Shown here piece by piece: positions 1 through 8,291 of a stretch of DNA of 64,000 nucleotides; position 1 is the stretch's first letter, and each line of letters starts with the position of its first letter. The DNA comes from Thermoleophilia bacterium (lineage in GTDB: Bacteria; Actinomycetota; Thermoleophilia; UBA2241), in contig JAWKKE010000006.1 in assembly GCA_041393415.1 (NCBI GenBank), forward strand, positions 62,001 to 126,000. The letters are read 5' to 3'. The translations under genes and the position numbers were made by a program. Under the pieces are notes generated by a model. The model did not search any database. It saw only the letters and a list, made by a program, of their open reading frames with translations, and was not told the origin of the DNA.

Positions 1-121
1 CAGCGACGTCCACATCGACGCTGGCAACACCGGCGAGCGCACCCACAGCGCCTTCAATGGCCTTCTTGCAGTGCATGCACGAGATCGCTGGGACATCAAG
101 CACGATTCGCGTAGAAGTCAT
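1..121 (-). CDS. Heavy-metal-associated (HMA) domain protein, 3' end missing
   Basis: Partial gene: the ATG lies at 119-121 and the frame runs off the left edge after 40 residues. The visible part reads as the first half of a CopZ-like ferredoxin-fold metal-binding domain, with the two metal-binding cysteines in ISCMHCKKAIEGAV (C15 and C18). It starts one base beyond the ricT stop, so it is probably the last gene of the topA-tmk-holB-ricT transcript, although the functions look unrelated. It could be a free copper chaperone or the N-terminal domain of a metal-transporting ATPase; the missing part would decide. The domain call is secure and the role is inferred. Confidence 0.8.
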   Translation of the reverse strand, partial: MTSTRIVLDVPAISCMHCKKAIEGAVGALAGVASVDVDVA

Positions 122-122
122 G

Positions 123-935
123 TCAAGCTCCTTCCGGAGTGCGTGGCAGAAGATCGGCCACGCGATAGGCGGCGGCACGACCCTCGCCGTGATCGACGAG
201 GACGCTCTCGGTAGAAGTTAGCAGCTCAAGAACCTTCCCGTCCCCGTCCGGCGTGGTGACGATCGACCCACGCTTGGGAGCGCGCTTGCGGAAGTCGACG
301 TACACGCCGTGTTCGTACTTTAGACAGCACATCAGGCGGCCACAGCAGCCCGAGATCTTGGTGGGATTCAGCGGCAGGCTTTGGTCCTTCGCCATACGAA
401 TAGAGACAGGCTCCTGATCGCCGGAGAAGGTCGCACAGCAGAGCGACCGTCCGCACGGACCGTAGCCGCCAACAATGCGTGACTCGTCGCGAGCACTCAC
501 TTGCTTGAGTTCGACACGCCGCTTGACGCGTTCATTGAGGCGGCTCACCAGCTCGCGGAAGTCGATCCGCTCCTCCGCGAAGAAGGTCACCGTAAGCTTG
601 CCGCCATCGAACGCCAGACGTGCTTCGATGATCTTCATGTCGAGATTGAGCTGAGCGACGAGCTGGCGCGCGGCACACTTGGCTTCCCGCTCGATCTCGC
701 GATGCGACTCAAGCACCGCCTCGTCGTCGGGCGTAGCTCGGCGAACGATACGTTTCAGCCCGCGCGGTGTCTGCTCTTCGGGAACCTCGTCCGGCCCCTT
801 CACGAGACGCCCCAGATCGGCGCCGCGCGTCGTGTCGACGACTACCATGTCGCCCGGCGTCAGCTCGAGAGTGCCGGCATCGAACTCGTAGCGCCGGCCA
901 CCACCACGAAAGACCACGCTCGCAATCCTAGGCAC
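123..935 (-). CDS. ricT: PSP1 domain protein RicT (YaaT)
   Basis: 270-residue PSP1 C-terminal domain protein. In Bacillus, RicT (YaaT) forms an iron-sulfur complex with RicA and RicF that affects RNA processing and development. The cysteine clusters of the family are visible: C161, C166, C167 in GPCGRSLCC and C197, C198, C203, C204 in SGCCGRLMCC. I chose the GTG at 935 because AGGAGG lies 9 bases before it; the frame also opens with a TTG at 953, but that TTG sits inside this ribosome binding site. The start overlaps the holB stop by 8 bases. The order holB-ricT is common in bacteria. The identification is firm; the role in this host is inferred. Confidence 0.9.
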   Translation of the reverse strand: MPRIASVVFRGGGRRYEFDAGTLELTPGDMVVVDTTRGADLGRLVKGPDEVPEEQTPRGLKRIVRRATPDDEAVLESHREIEREAKCAARQLVAQLNLDMKIIEARLAFDGGKLTVTFFAEERIDFRELVSRLNERVKRRVELKQVSARDESRIVGGYGPCGRSLCCATFSGDQEPVSIRMAKDQSLPLNPTKISGCCGRLMCCLKYEHGVYVDFRKRAPKRGSIVTTPDGDGKVLELLTSTESVLVDHGEGRAAAYRVADLLPRTPEGA

Positions 936-2055
936 TCTCAGCGACCTCCTCAAAGTGCGCGAACAGCGCTTTGAATGCGAGCTTCTGATCGATATTCAAG
1001 GACAACTCCTTGCGTGTCTGACTGAGGACCGCGAGGAGACGCGCGTAATAATCTGATCCGGCCACCGCCGCAGCACACAGCTCGGCTTCGCGGTCGCTAT
1101 TACAGAGTACCTCGCGGGCGCCACAGGTAACCACCCACAGATCGCGCACCCATGAGGCGAGAACATCGAGCGCATCGAGCGCGGCCGCTCGGCAGGCGCG
1201 CACTTCCTGACGACGTTGCCGCGCGGTAGCCGCCTCCTGACGCCACTTGAGCTCGCGTTTCTCTTGAAACTGACTCTCGAGCTCGACTAGGCGGCGCTGC
1301 AGGTCGTTCTGGCACGCCGTCTTGATCTCCTTTTGGTGATCCGCCAGCACTGCGATGTAGTCGTGAGCGGCCGACTCAGCCTCACGACCACCGCCAACGA
1401 GCGTCCGAGCAACGTCGAGGTAGGTACGTCGGCGATTGGGGCCGCGTGCGTCCGCAAGAAGTCGCTCGGCACGCTCGATGGAACCACCGGCAAGCCTACT
1501 CATGGTCTCCACCTCGAGGTCGGGCAGACTATGCACATTCCTTAGATGCTCGGCGATGTCCGCATTGCTCAAAGGGCGAAACTCGACCACTTGACAGCGT
1601 GAGACGATCGTCGGCAGCACACGCTCAAGATGGTCGCTGATGAGCAGGAAATGCACGTCGGGCGGAGGCTCCTCAATGGTCTTGAGCAACTTGTTTGCGG
1701 CCGCAACATGAAGCGTCTCGACCTCCGGGACGATCCATACGCGGCGCCCGCAGCCGAATGGCTTCAGGGCTAAGTCGGCGAGGATAGGCTGCACCTGCTC
1801 GACGCGAATGACGTCTCCCTCACGCTCCACGATATGTACGTCGGGATGCAGACCACGACGAGCACGTTCGCATTCAGGGCAACCGCCACAGCCGCCACAC
1901 GGCGCCACCAGAGCGGCACCGAGCTCCCGGGCGAACGCCGTCTTCCCCAATCCCTCACGACCGACGAGGAGACAGGCGTGAGCTACGCTTCCCTCGGCGA
2001 GCTGCCGCGCGAAGCGCGCGCGCAAGGCCTCCTGACCGGCGATCGCGTCGAACAC
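928..2055 (-). CDS. holB: DNA polymerase III subunit delta'
   Basis: 375-residue clamp-loader subunit of the AAA+ family. It has a Walker A motif, GREGLGKT, at residues 32-39, a four-cysteine zinc module with CxxCxxCxxC spacing (C53, C56, C59, C62), and an SRC sensor motif near residue 150. In the replisome delta' works with delta and tau/gamma to load the sliding clamp. The start is a GTG at 2055 with GGGAGG just upstream. It lies 15 bases downstream of tmk and overlaps ricT by 8 bases, so the three are probably translated from one mRNA. Many delta' proteins have lost the P-loop lysine, but here it is kept. Confidence 0.93.
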   Translation of the reverse strand: MFDAIAGQEALRARFARQLAEGSVAHACLLVGREGLGKTAFARELGAALVAPCGGCGGCPECERARRGLHPDVHIVEREGDVIRVEQVQPILADLALKPFGCGRRVWIVPEVETLHVAAANKLLKTIEEPPPDVHFLLISDHLERVLPTIVSRCQVVEFRPLSNADIAEHLRNVHSLPDLEVETMSRLAGGSIERAERLLADARGPNRRRTYLDVARTLVGGGREAESAAHDYIAVLADHQKEIKTACQNDLQRRLVELESQFQEKRELKWRQEAATARQRRQEVRACRAAALDALDVLASWVRDLWVVTCGAREVLCNSDREAELCAAAVAGSDYYARLLAVLSQTRKELSLNIDQKLAFKALFAHFEEVAESA

Positions 2056-2069
2056 CCGTCCTCCCGTGC

Positions 2070-2723
2070 CTACTTCGCCCGCATCTCGATAACGGGCAGC
2101 ACCAGCGCCGCGACCGCCTCGGCCACCGTTTCGACCCCGCCGCCGCCGTCGACCTCGCGCACGCGTTGTGGGAACTTCTCGGCAACCATGGCGAAGCCGG
2201 CGCTCACGCGGTGCTGAAACTCCACGCCCTGCGCCTCGATGCGATCCGGCGTCTTCGTCAGCCGCGCCGCGCAGACCGCGGGGTCGACACGCAGCACCAC
2301 GGTGATCTCAGGCAAGACCCCCTGCATCCCGACGTGATTCACGGCGAAGACCTCGTCGATGCCGAGCCCTCGCGCCCAACCCTGGTAGGCGAGCGACGAG
2401 TCGACGTAGCGGTCGAGCACGAGAACCCTCCCCCGTGCCAGTTCCGGCTTGAGCACATCCGCGACAAGTTCGGCGCGCGCAGCGGCGTACAGCAGCGCCT
2501 CGGTCCACGGTTCGGGGTGCACCGGAGTGTGCAAGAGAAGTTCGCGGATAGCTTCGCCGCAGGCGGTTCCGCCAGGTTCGCGTATGACCGTGCCGGGCGC
2601 GCCGTGAGGGCCAACAGGGTATCCGGCCGCGACCAGACGCGCACAGAGAAGTTGCGCCTGTGTAGTCTTTCCGCAGCCGTCACACCCTTCAAGACTGACG
2701 AGCACGCCTGCGGATTGACCCAC
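2070..2723 (-). CDS. tmk: Thymidylate kinase
   Basis: 217-residue dTMP kinase, which phosphorylates dTMP to dTDP with ATP. The P-loop GCDGCGKT is at residues 13-20, the nucleotide-binding DRY motif is in VLDRYVDSSLAYQG near residue 105, and the length is typical. The start is a GTG at 2723 preceded by AGGAGG at 5 bases. It sits between topA and holB on the same strand, with gaps of 32 and 14 bases. The tmk-holB pairing is widespread in bacteria and supports both assignments. Confidence 0.95.
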   Translation of the reverse strand: MGQSAGVLVSLEGCDGCGKTTQAQLLCARLVAAGYPVGPHGAPGTVIREPGGTACGEAIRELLLHTPVHPEPWTEALLYAAARAELVADVLKPELARGRVLVLDRYVDSSLAYQGWARGLGIDEVFAVNHVGMQGVLPEITVVLRVDPAVCAARLTKTPDRIEAQGVEFQHRVSAGFAMVAEKFPQRVREVDGGGGVETVAEAVAALVLPVIEMRAK

Positions 2724-2755
2724 GACAGCCTCCTACTTCGGCGCGCGTCGGGTGA

Positions 2756-5023
2756 TCACGACGCGGCCTCGCGACGCGCGCGGTACTTCTCCTTCGTCGG
2801 GCAGTCGATGTCGATGCAGAGTATCCACGGTCGGCCACGGCCCCCAGCGCCCACCACTTTGATCTCCGGCCATCCGCATTCACCACAGGTTCTTCCCGTG
2901 GGAGTGATCGTGCCGCGTTGCGGCAGAGGAAACGTTTGACCGCAGCCGCGGCGCGGACGTTCGCCCTCCGCCGTGGGGGGTGCGGGAACATCGCCTTCCT
3001 TGCCTACGCAGGCGACGAAGCGTTTGCCCGTCTTGCCGCGCAACACACGAAGCTGCCCGCCACAATTCTTGCATTCGCCCAGAGTGAGGTCGTCAAGGAC
3101 GCCGCTCTTGACTCTCTGGCGGATATCCTCGATGTGTTCGTCGAGGAGCTTCCAGGCGTGCTTCAGCATCGCTTGGCTCTCCTGCACGACCTCGTCGCGA
3201 CGCATGGCGCCCTCGCTGATGCGATCCATCTGCAACTCGAGTTCGGCCGTCATCTCGCTAGAGGAGATGTCCATCGGCGCCCCTTGCATCGCAGCATCGA
3301 ATCCCGTGATGAGGGCTATCCCCAACTCTGTCGGCTCGATGGGATTGTCGCGAACGTAGTTGCGATCGTAGAGATGCTGGATGATGTCGGCGCGCGTTGC
3401 CTTGGTGCCCAAACCAAGGTCTTCCATCTTCTCGATCAGCGTACCCTGACCGTAGCGCGCCGGCGGCTGCGTCTCCTTGGCCTCGCTGTAGACTCGAACG
3501 ACGGCGAAGGAGTCTCCGGGCACAACCGTCGGCAGCGGCCTGTCCCGCTTCGCGGAGTACTTGTCGTAGACCTCGAGGAATCCCGGCGAAGCAACGCGAC
3601 TGCCACGCGCGAGAAACGGCTCAGCGCCGATCTGAACGTCGACTCGCTGACCCTCGACCACAGCAGCGGGCATGAGTGTGGCGAGGAACCGGCGTACCAC
3701 CAGATCGTAGACCTTGGCCTGGTCGCCACTCAGTTCAGCGCGGGGCACACCGACGGGATAGATGGGCGGATGGTCGGTCGTACGCTTCTTGCCGCGTGTA
3801 GGCGTGTACGACTCCTGGCGCGCCAGGCGCTTCGCCGGCTCAGCGACCGGCGCGTACGCAGCCAAGGCCTCAAGGCTGCCGCGGAGATCGAGGGACGCAG
3901 GATAGACGGTGTTGTCGGTGCGTGGATAGCTGATGAGACCGTCGAGGTACAGCGACTCCGCCGCCCTGATCGCCCGGGCCGGCGAGACGCCGACCGACGA
4001 CGCGGCACTCATCAACGACGTGGTATTGAAAGGCGCCGGTGGCTGCACCTGGCGCGGCGTCGCCTTATAGTCGGTGACCTCGGAGGATGGCGCTTGCGCG
4101 CGCGCCAGCGCCGCCTCCATCGCTTCCAGAGTCGCGAACCGGCCTTGGGCGTGCGCCACTTCCAGCGCCTCGCCGTCGCGCTCGAGGTCGGCCTTGATCT
4201 CCCAATACGGCTCGGGTACAAAGGCGCGACGCTCGAGTTCTCGATCAACGATCAGGCGAAGCGTCGGCGTCTGAACACGTCCGACCGAGAGATAGTCCGA
4301 TCCGTAGCGATACGAAGCGAGCGACATGAAGCGGGTGAGCACGGCTCCCCAGATCAGGTCGATGTCTTGGCGAGCGTGCGCCGCCTCGGCGAGGTTGAAA
4401 TCCACCGTAGAAGGCTTTGCAAAAGCCGCCTCGACCTCCTCCGGCGTCAGTGCGGAGTAGCGCACGCGCACATGCCGATCCACAACCGGCGCAGCGACCA
4501 TCGGCTTGACCGCTATCTCGCCGGGTGCCTCATCGAGAGGCGGCGCGGCGACGGCCTTCGTCCGCGCCGTACCGGCACCAGCCGTCTTCTTCTTCTTCTC
4601 AGGCTTGTCGTGCGGGTGCCGTTTGAGAGCGTCGCCGCGCAAGATCTCGAGTGCCTCGTGCCCGATGAGCTCACCCTCGCGATCGTAGTCGGTGGCGATC
4701 ACAACTTCCGTTGCACCCTTGGCCGCGCTGCGCAACGCGAGAAGCGTCGTTGCCGCTCCACCGTCCACCACCCACGCGAGATCGGGGTCGACGATCATGT
4801 CACCGAGATACTTGAGGCTCCAGCGTCGGTAGGTGTTCGGGAAGACCGTCTCCATGACGTGTCCTCGAAGCCCCACAGCGACCGCCTCCTCGGCGCCCAT
4901 CGTGAAGTGGTACGACTTGACTTTCTGGCGACCGCGCCCGTGTTCTTTGACGGCAACCGACTTGCCCAGAATCTCGGCGATCTTTCGCGCCGCAGAGTCC
5001 TTCTCAGTAACGATCAGCTTCAC
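2756..5023 (-). CDS. topA: Type IA DNA topoisomerase (topoisomerase I)
   Basis: 755-residue type IA topoisomerase that relaxes negatively supercoiled DNA. The TOPRIM domain opens with LIVTEKDSAARKIAEILG (E7) and has the acidic motif DYDREGEL. The catalytic tyrosine lies in GLISYPRTDN. Zinc-ribbon-like cysteines (CKNCGGQL, then RTCGECGW) end the protein. A Lys/Ala-rich insert of about 50 residues follows the TOPRIM domain. The N-terminal wording and the insert look more like archaeal TopA than like E. coli or Bacillus TopA. I prefer the GTG at 5023, which follows GGGGGAG by 4 bases; an in-frame ATG at 5038 has no ribosome binding site. It is the first gene of the topA-tmk-holB-ricT set. Confidence 0.9.
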   Translation of the reverse strand: MKLIVTEKDSAARKIAEILGKSVAVKEHGRGRQKVKSYHFTMGAEEAVAVGLRGHVMETVFPNTYRRWSLKYLGDMIVDPDLAWVVDGGAATTLLALRSAAKGATEVVIATDYDREGELIGHEALEILRGDALKRHPHDKPEKKKKTAGAGTARTKAVAAPPLDEAPGEIAVKPMVAAPVVDRHVRVRYSALTPEEVEAAFAKPSTVDFNLAEAAHARQDIDLIWGAVLTRFMSLASYRYGSDYLSVGRVQTPTLRLIVDRELERRAFVPEPYWEIKADLERDGEALEVAHAQGRFATLEAMEAALARAQAPSSEVTDYKATPRQVQPPAPFNTTSLMSAASSVGVSPARAIRAAESLYLDGLISYPRTDNTVYPASLDLRGSLEALAAYAPVAEPAKRLARQESYTPTRGKKRTTDHPPIYPVGVPRAELSGDQAKVYDLVVRRFLATLMPAAVVEGQRVDVQIGAEPFLARGSRVASPGFLEVYDKYSAKRDRPLPTVVPGDSFAVVRVYSEAKETQPPARYGQGTLIEKMEDLGLGTKATRADIIQHLYDRNYVRDNPIEPTELGIALITGFDAAMQGAPMDISSSEMTAELELQMDRISEGAMRRDEVVQESQAMLKHAWKLLDEHIEDIRQRVKSGVLDDLTLGECKNCGGQLRVLRGKTGKRFVACVGKEGDVPAPPTAEGERPRRGCGQTFPLPQRGTITPTGRTCGECGWPEIKVVGAGGRGRPWILCIDIDCPTKEKYRARREAAS

Positions 5024-5114
5024 GCGACTCCCCCGCATGGACGTTGACCAGTGAAGACTTGGAAAGAAGCAATAGCGCCCGGGCCACGTGGCGAACGCAT
5101 ACCCTCGCTGGCGC

Positions 5115-5465
5115 CTAGGCGACCGCTTCGGCGGCCGCCGCGCGCGTCGCGTAGACGGCGAACACTCGATCGAGCCCGGTGATCGACAGAACGCGTTCAA
5201 CTGCCGGCGTGGCGACAACCAGCGCCATGGAGCCGCCCGCGTCATGCACACGACGCAACCCGCCGATGAGCACCCCGAGCGCAGTTGAGTCGATGAAGGT
5301 CACACCGCTTAGATCGACGATGAGCGTATGCACTCCGCCGTCGAGCAGTTCGAGCATGCCCTCCTTGAAACGCGGCGCCGTGTAGATGTCGACTTCGCCG
5401 GCCAGCGTGACGATGCCGGTGGTGGCTCCTTGACGCTCGCTCGAGACGCTGAAGACATCGGTCAT
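5115..5465 (-). CDS. STAS domain anti-sigma factor antagonist
   Basis: 116-residue single STAS domain of the SpoIIAA/RsbV type. Such proteins bind an anti-sigma kinase when unphosphorylated and free the sigma factor. The phosphorylatable serine is in FIDSTALG (S60), preceded by the usual hydrophobic strand. The start at 5465 has GGAG 8 bases upstream; the frame is open further upstream but without a ribosome binding site. It begins 3 bases after the membrane TPR protein gene ends, so the two are probably cotranscribed. No RsbW-like kinase or sigma factor is encoded in the window, so its partner must lie elsewhere. Confidence 0.88.
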   Translation of the reverse strand: MTDVFSVSSERQGATTGIVTLAGEVDIYTAPRFKEGMLELLDGGVHTLIVDLSGVTFIDSTALGVLIGGLRRVHDAGGSMALVVATPAVERVLSITGLDRVFAVYATRAAAAEAVA

Positions 5466-5467
5466 GA

Positions 5468-6109
5468 CTAATTCTCCGCGGATGGCGACGCCGACGCCTT
5501 CGGCGTATTCTCCTCGATCCACGTCTCAACGTCGGCTGCGTACGGAGACTTGGGGTCGAGCTCCAGGAACTTCTTGAACGCCAGCAGAGCGGTTGACGTG
5601 TCGCCGGCGCGATCGGCCATGGTCGCCCAGTTGAAGTACGCCTGCGCATCCTTCGGCGTAAGAGCCGTGATACGCACGTATACGTCGGCCGCGTCCTGGT
5701 ACTCACCGAGTGCAAGGTACGTGTCGACGATTTGCTCGAGCACGTCGACGCGCTCTTCCTTGGCATCGGCACCCTTCTGCTCGGCGAGCACCGCAACCGC
5801 CTTCTCGTAGTACGAGATAGCCTTGAACCACTCCGTGCGCTGCGCGTCTGAGCCTGACTCGAGCTGCGCCGCGCTGGCGAGATACGAGTCGCCCAGACCG
5901 CGCAGTGCGGAGACATCGTTGGGGTTGGCGGCGACGGCCGCCTCGTACTTGGCGATATCGTCGGCAATCGCCTCAGAGGCCGTCGTTGCGCCGCCACATC
6001 CAATCTGGCCGCTCAAAGGAATCATGACGATGAATCCGACCATGATGAGCGCCATGAAGGCGAATACCCACTTCTGCCACACCTTGGCGCGATTGCGATC
6101 AAGAAGCAC
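5468..6109 (-). CDS. Membrane-anchored tetratricopeptide repeat protein
   Basis: 213-residue protein with an N-terminal membrane anchor (roughly residues 12-34, WVFAFMALIMVGFIVMIPL) followed by a Gly/Cys/Ala linker and three to four TPR-like helical pairs, for example EAAVAANPNDVSALRGLGDSYL and DVYVRITALTPKDAQAYFNWA. TPR arrays mediate protein contacts; the partner is unknown. The GTG start at 6109 overlaps the TAG of the upstream amidohydrolase by one base and has GAGGTGA before it, which suggests translational coupling. The C-terminus is Ser/Ala rich. The domain reading is good; no specific function can be given. Confidence 0.85.
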   Translation of the reverse strand: MLLDRNRAKVWQKWVFAFMALIMVGFIVMIPLSGQIGCGGATTASEAIADDIAKYEAAVAANPNDVSALRGLGDSYLASAAQLESGSDAQRTEWFKAISYYEKAVAVLAEQKGADAKEERVDVLEQIVDTYLALGEYQDAADVYVRITALTPKDAQAYFNWATMADRAGDTSTALLAFKKFLELDPKSPYAADVETWIEENTPKASASPSAEN

Positions 6110-7563
6110 TAGTGCATCACCTCGTCCGTGCTGCGACGCTCCGTATGCCACCAGCCGGAGGTCACTCCGCCGATCTGTACTTCGCCGGCGCGCACCCGCT
6201 CGCGAAGCTGTTCGCGCACCGCATACGCGTCTGTGCGAATGCTCTCGGCATCGAGATCGGCGTACCGGCGCTCACGGTAGAGCATACGCCCACCCACGAC
6301 CGTGAAGATGATGTCGTCCTGATTGGCGCCGTAGACAAGAGCCGAGTACGGGTCGTCGATAGGCGTGAAGTGCGAACGCGAGAGATCGACGGCGATGAAG
6401 TCGGCCAGCTTGCCAGGTTCGAGGCTGCCGATCTCGTCGGCCATGCCCAACGCTTCGGCGCCACCTAGGGTGGCGATGCGCACACAGGTAGGTGCATCGA
6501 GCACCGAGACGTCGTGCTCGACGGCACGATGGAGGAACAGCATGGTGCGCATCTCGTCGAACATGTCCATGATGTTGCTGGATGCTGGGCTGTCGGTACC
6601 CAAACCGACACGAATGCCCTCGTGGAGAAGGTCGCGCAAGGGCGCAACTCCGCAGCCGAGTTTGGCATTGCTCTTGGGACAGTGGACGACGCCGACGTCG
6701 TTCGCTTTGAGAATGCGGATATCGTCGCGTGTGACGAGGACACAATGGACGGCGAGGAAGTCGGCGTCGAAGGCGTTCCACTGCTGCAGATACTTGATCG
6801 GACTGACGCCGAACGGTTGCACCAGCATGCGTTCCCAACCCATCTTCTCGCGATAGTCGTGAGCGAGTTTGCCCGAGCCGGAGCGCACGTAGGTGAGCTC
6901 GTCCTTGCTCTCCGCCACGTGGGTCATGACTTTGAGATTGCGCGCCCGCGCCAGCGCCGAGACCGCCTGATACAGACGGGACGACACCGTGTAGGGCGAG
7001 TGCGGGGTAAGCCCGACATCAATCAAAGGAGAGGCCGCAGCCTGCGCCTGATCGAGACGCTTCTCGGCCTCGGCGATCGTCTGCTCGACGCGCGTGTCGT
7101 CGATACCGAAGATCTCCAGATAGACTCGGCCACGTAGTCCGGCTTCGCTCAAGGCCGTCAGCGCGGCGCCACCGTAGCTCGTGTCGGCGAGCGTCGTGAT
7201 GCCCGAGGAAATGGCCTCGACGGCACCCAAACGAGCACTCACAAGGTACTCGTCTGGCGTGAGCGCCGCCTTCACGTCGATCAGCCGAATGATCCAGTCA
7301 CCGAAGTCGAGATCGTCGAGGATGCCGCGAAACGATGTGTACTCGACATGACTGTGACAATTGACAAAACCGGGCATGATAATGGCACGACCGACGTCGA
7401 CGACGGTCGCCGATGGGTAGGCGGCAAGCAGTTCGGGAGCAGAGCCCAAACCGAGGATGCGTTCACCGCTCACCGCCAAGGCGCCGTCGGCGAGCACCGG
7501 CGCAGACACCGGCAGGACCCAGTCCGCACGGAAGATAGTAATGTCGTTCGCAGAGGAACTCAT
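6109..7563 (-). CDS. Amidohydrolase of the MtaD/TrzN (ATZ/TRZ) family
   Basis: 484-residue TIM-barrel amidohydrolase close to 5-methylthioadenosine/S-adenosylhomocysteine deaminases and related aminohydrolases. Metal-ligand motifs are visible: NCHSH on strand 1, MTHVAES and VHCVLV in the middle, and GTDSPASSN with the catalytic aspartate. The C-terminal part is the usual composite beta-sandwich segment (LEPGKLADFIAVDL). I chose the ATG at 7563; the frame is open for 37 more codons upstream, but those codons read like non-coding sequence. It heads a unit with the TPR and STAS genes. Deamination of a nucleoside or related heterocycle is likely; the substrate cannot be fixed from sequence. Confidence 0.85.
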   Translation of the reverse strand: MSSSANDITIFRADWVLPVSAPVLADGALAVSGERILGLGSAPELLAAYPSATVVDVGRAIIMPGFVNCHSHVEYTSFRGILDDLDFGDWIIRLIDVKAALTPDEYLVSARLGAVEAISSGITTLADTSYGGAALTALSEAGLRGRVYLEIFGIDDTRVEQTIAEAEKRLDQAQAAASPLIDVGLTPHSPYTVSSRLYQAVSALARARNLKVMTHVAESKDELTYVRSGSGKLAHDYREKMGWERMLVQPFGVSPIKYLQQWNAFDADFLAVHCVLVTRDDIRILKANDVGVVHCPKSNAKLGCGVAPLRDLLHEGIRVGLGTDSPASSNIMDMFDEMRTMLFLHRAVEHDVSVLDAPTCVRIATLGGAEALGMADEIGSLEPGKLADFIAVDLSRSHFTPIDDPYSALVYGANQDDIIFTVVGGRMLYRERRYADLDAESIRTDAYAVREQLRERVRAGEVQIGGVTSGWWHTERRSTDEVMH

Positions 7564-7676
7564 CGTGTCCAGTGGTTGGGGACGTGCGCAGATTACTGTC
7601 GCCGAAGGAGTATAGGTGAGGGCATCGCAGACTGGCAAACAGTGACCGCTGACACTCTGTCCCGGGGAAAACAACT

Positions 7677-8279
7677 GTGCACGCTATCCACCTGACTCAC
7701 GCCCGTCGCGGTCTCCTGGCCGCACCGTGCACCACATGCACGTGGTGGCAGAGCACTCCTGGCGTACGCACGGCGCCAGAGGCACGCCCCGCCTGGGAGC
7801 GAGCGATCGAAGACGACGCAGGGCTCTTCGGTCTCATCCTCCTCGATGGTGACGCCGTCATCGGCTACATGCACACGGCGGCACCACGCTTTCTGCCGCG
7901 CGTTGCCTGCCTGCCCGCGGGTCCTCCGTCGGCCGACGCGTACGTCCTCATGTGCGCCTACTTCCACGACGAGGAGTACCTGCGCGGGTTCCAGTTCCTC
8001 CTGCAGGAAGTCGCGGCCGCGCTCAAAGGCCAAGGCGTGCCGGCGCTGGAGGTATTCGCGCGACGCCATTCGCCGAATACTGCACCCTTGTGCGGCTACA
8101 TCCGCGACGTCAACCTCTTCCAGCGCGACGTCCTCGAAGGAGCTGGCTTCCGCGTCGTGCGCGTCTGCGGTGAGATTGCTCGTCTCCGCCTTGACTTGGG
8201 CACCCTAGTCGACGCGCCGCGTCGCAGCGCGCGCTGGGAACTGCGCGCCGACGGAGGTATGGCAGCACAACCCACGTAG
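7677..8279 (+). CDS. GNAT-like acetyltransferase-type protein
   Basis: 200-residue soluble protein whose centre looks like a GNAT fold: a strand LFGLILLDGDAVIGYMHTA, a helical stretch YLRGFQFLLQEVAAALKGQG, then ALEVFARR and FQRDVLEGAGFRVVR, as in the C-terminal acetyl-CoA-binding half. The N-terminus holds CTTCTWW (C18, C21), which is not a standard GNAT feature. The start is a GTG at 7677 with CCCGGGGA about 9 bases upstream. It is transcribed divergently from the amidohydrolase and converges on the MgtE-like gene. The substrate is unknown, and the family call is from overall pattern only. Confidence 0.65.
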   Translation: MHAIHLTHARRGLLAAPCTTCTWWQSTPGVRTAPEARPAWERAIEDDAGLFGLILLDGDAVIGYMHTAAPRFLPRVACLPAGPPSADAYVLMCAYFHDEEYLRGFQFLLQEVAAALKGQGVPALEVFARRHSPNTAPLCGYIRDVNLFQRDVLEGAGFRVVRVCGEIARLRLDLGTLVDAPRRSARWELRADGGMAAQPT

Positions 8280-8291
8280 CGCGGCGGCCTC

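Noticed and set aside
2918..5047. A 709-codon open frame on the plus strand opposite topA.
   Set aside because: The minus strand encodes topoisomerase I with all motifs; the plus frame is low-complexity Arg/His-rich sequence typical of antisense frames in high-GC DNA.
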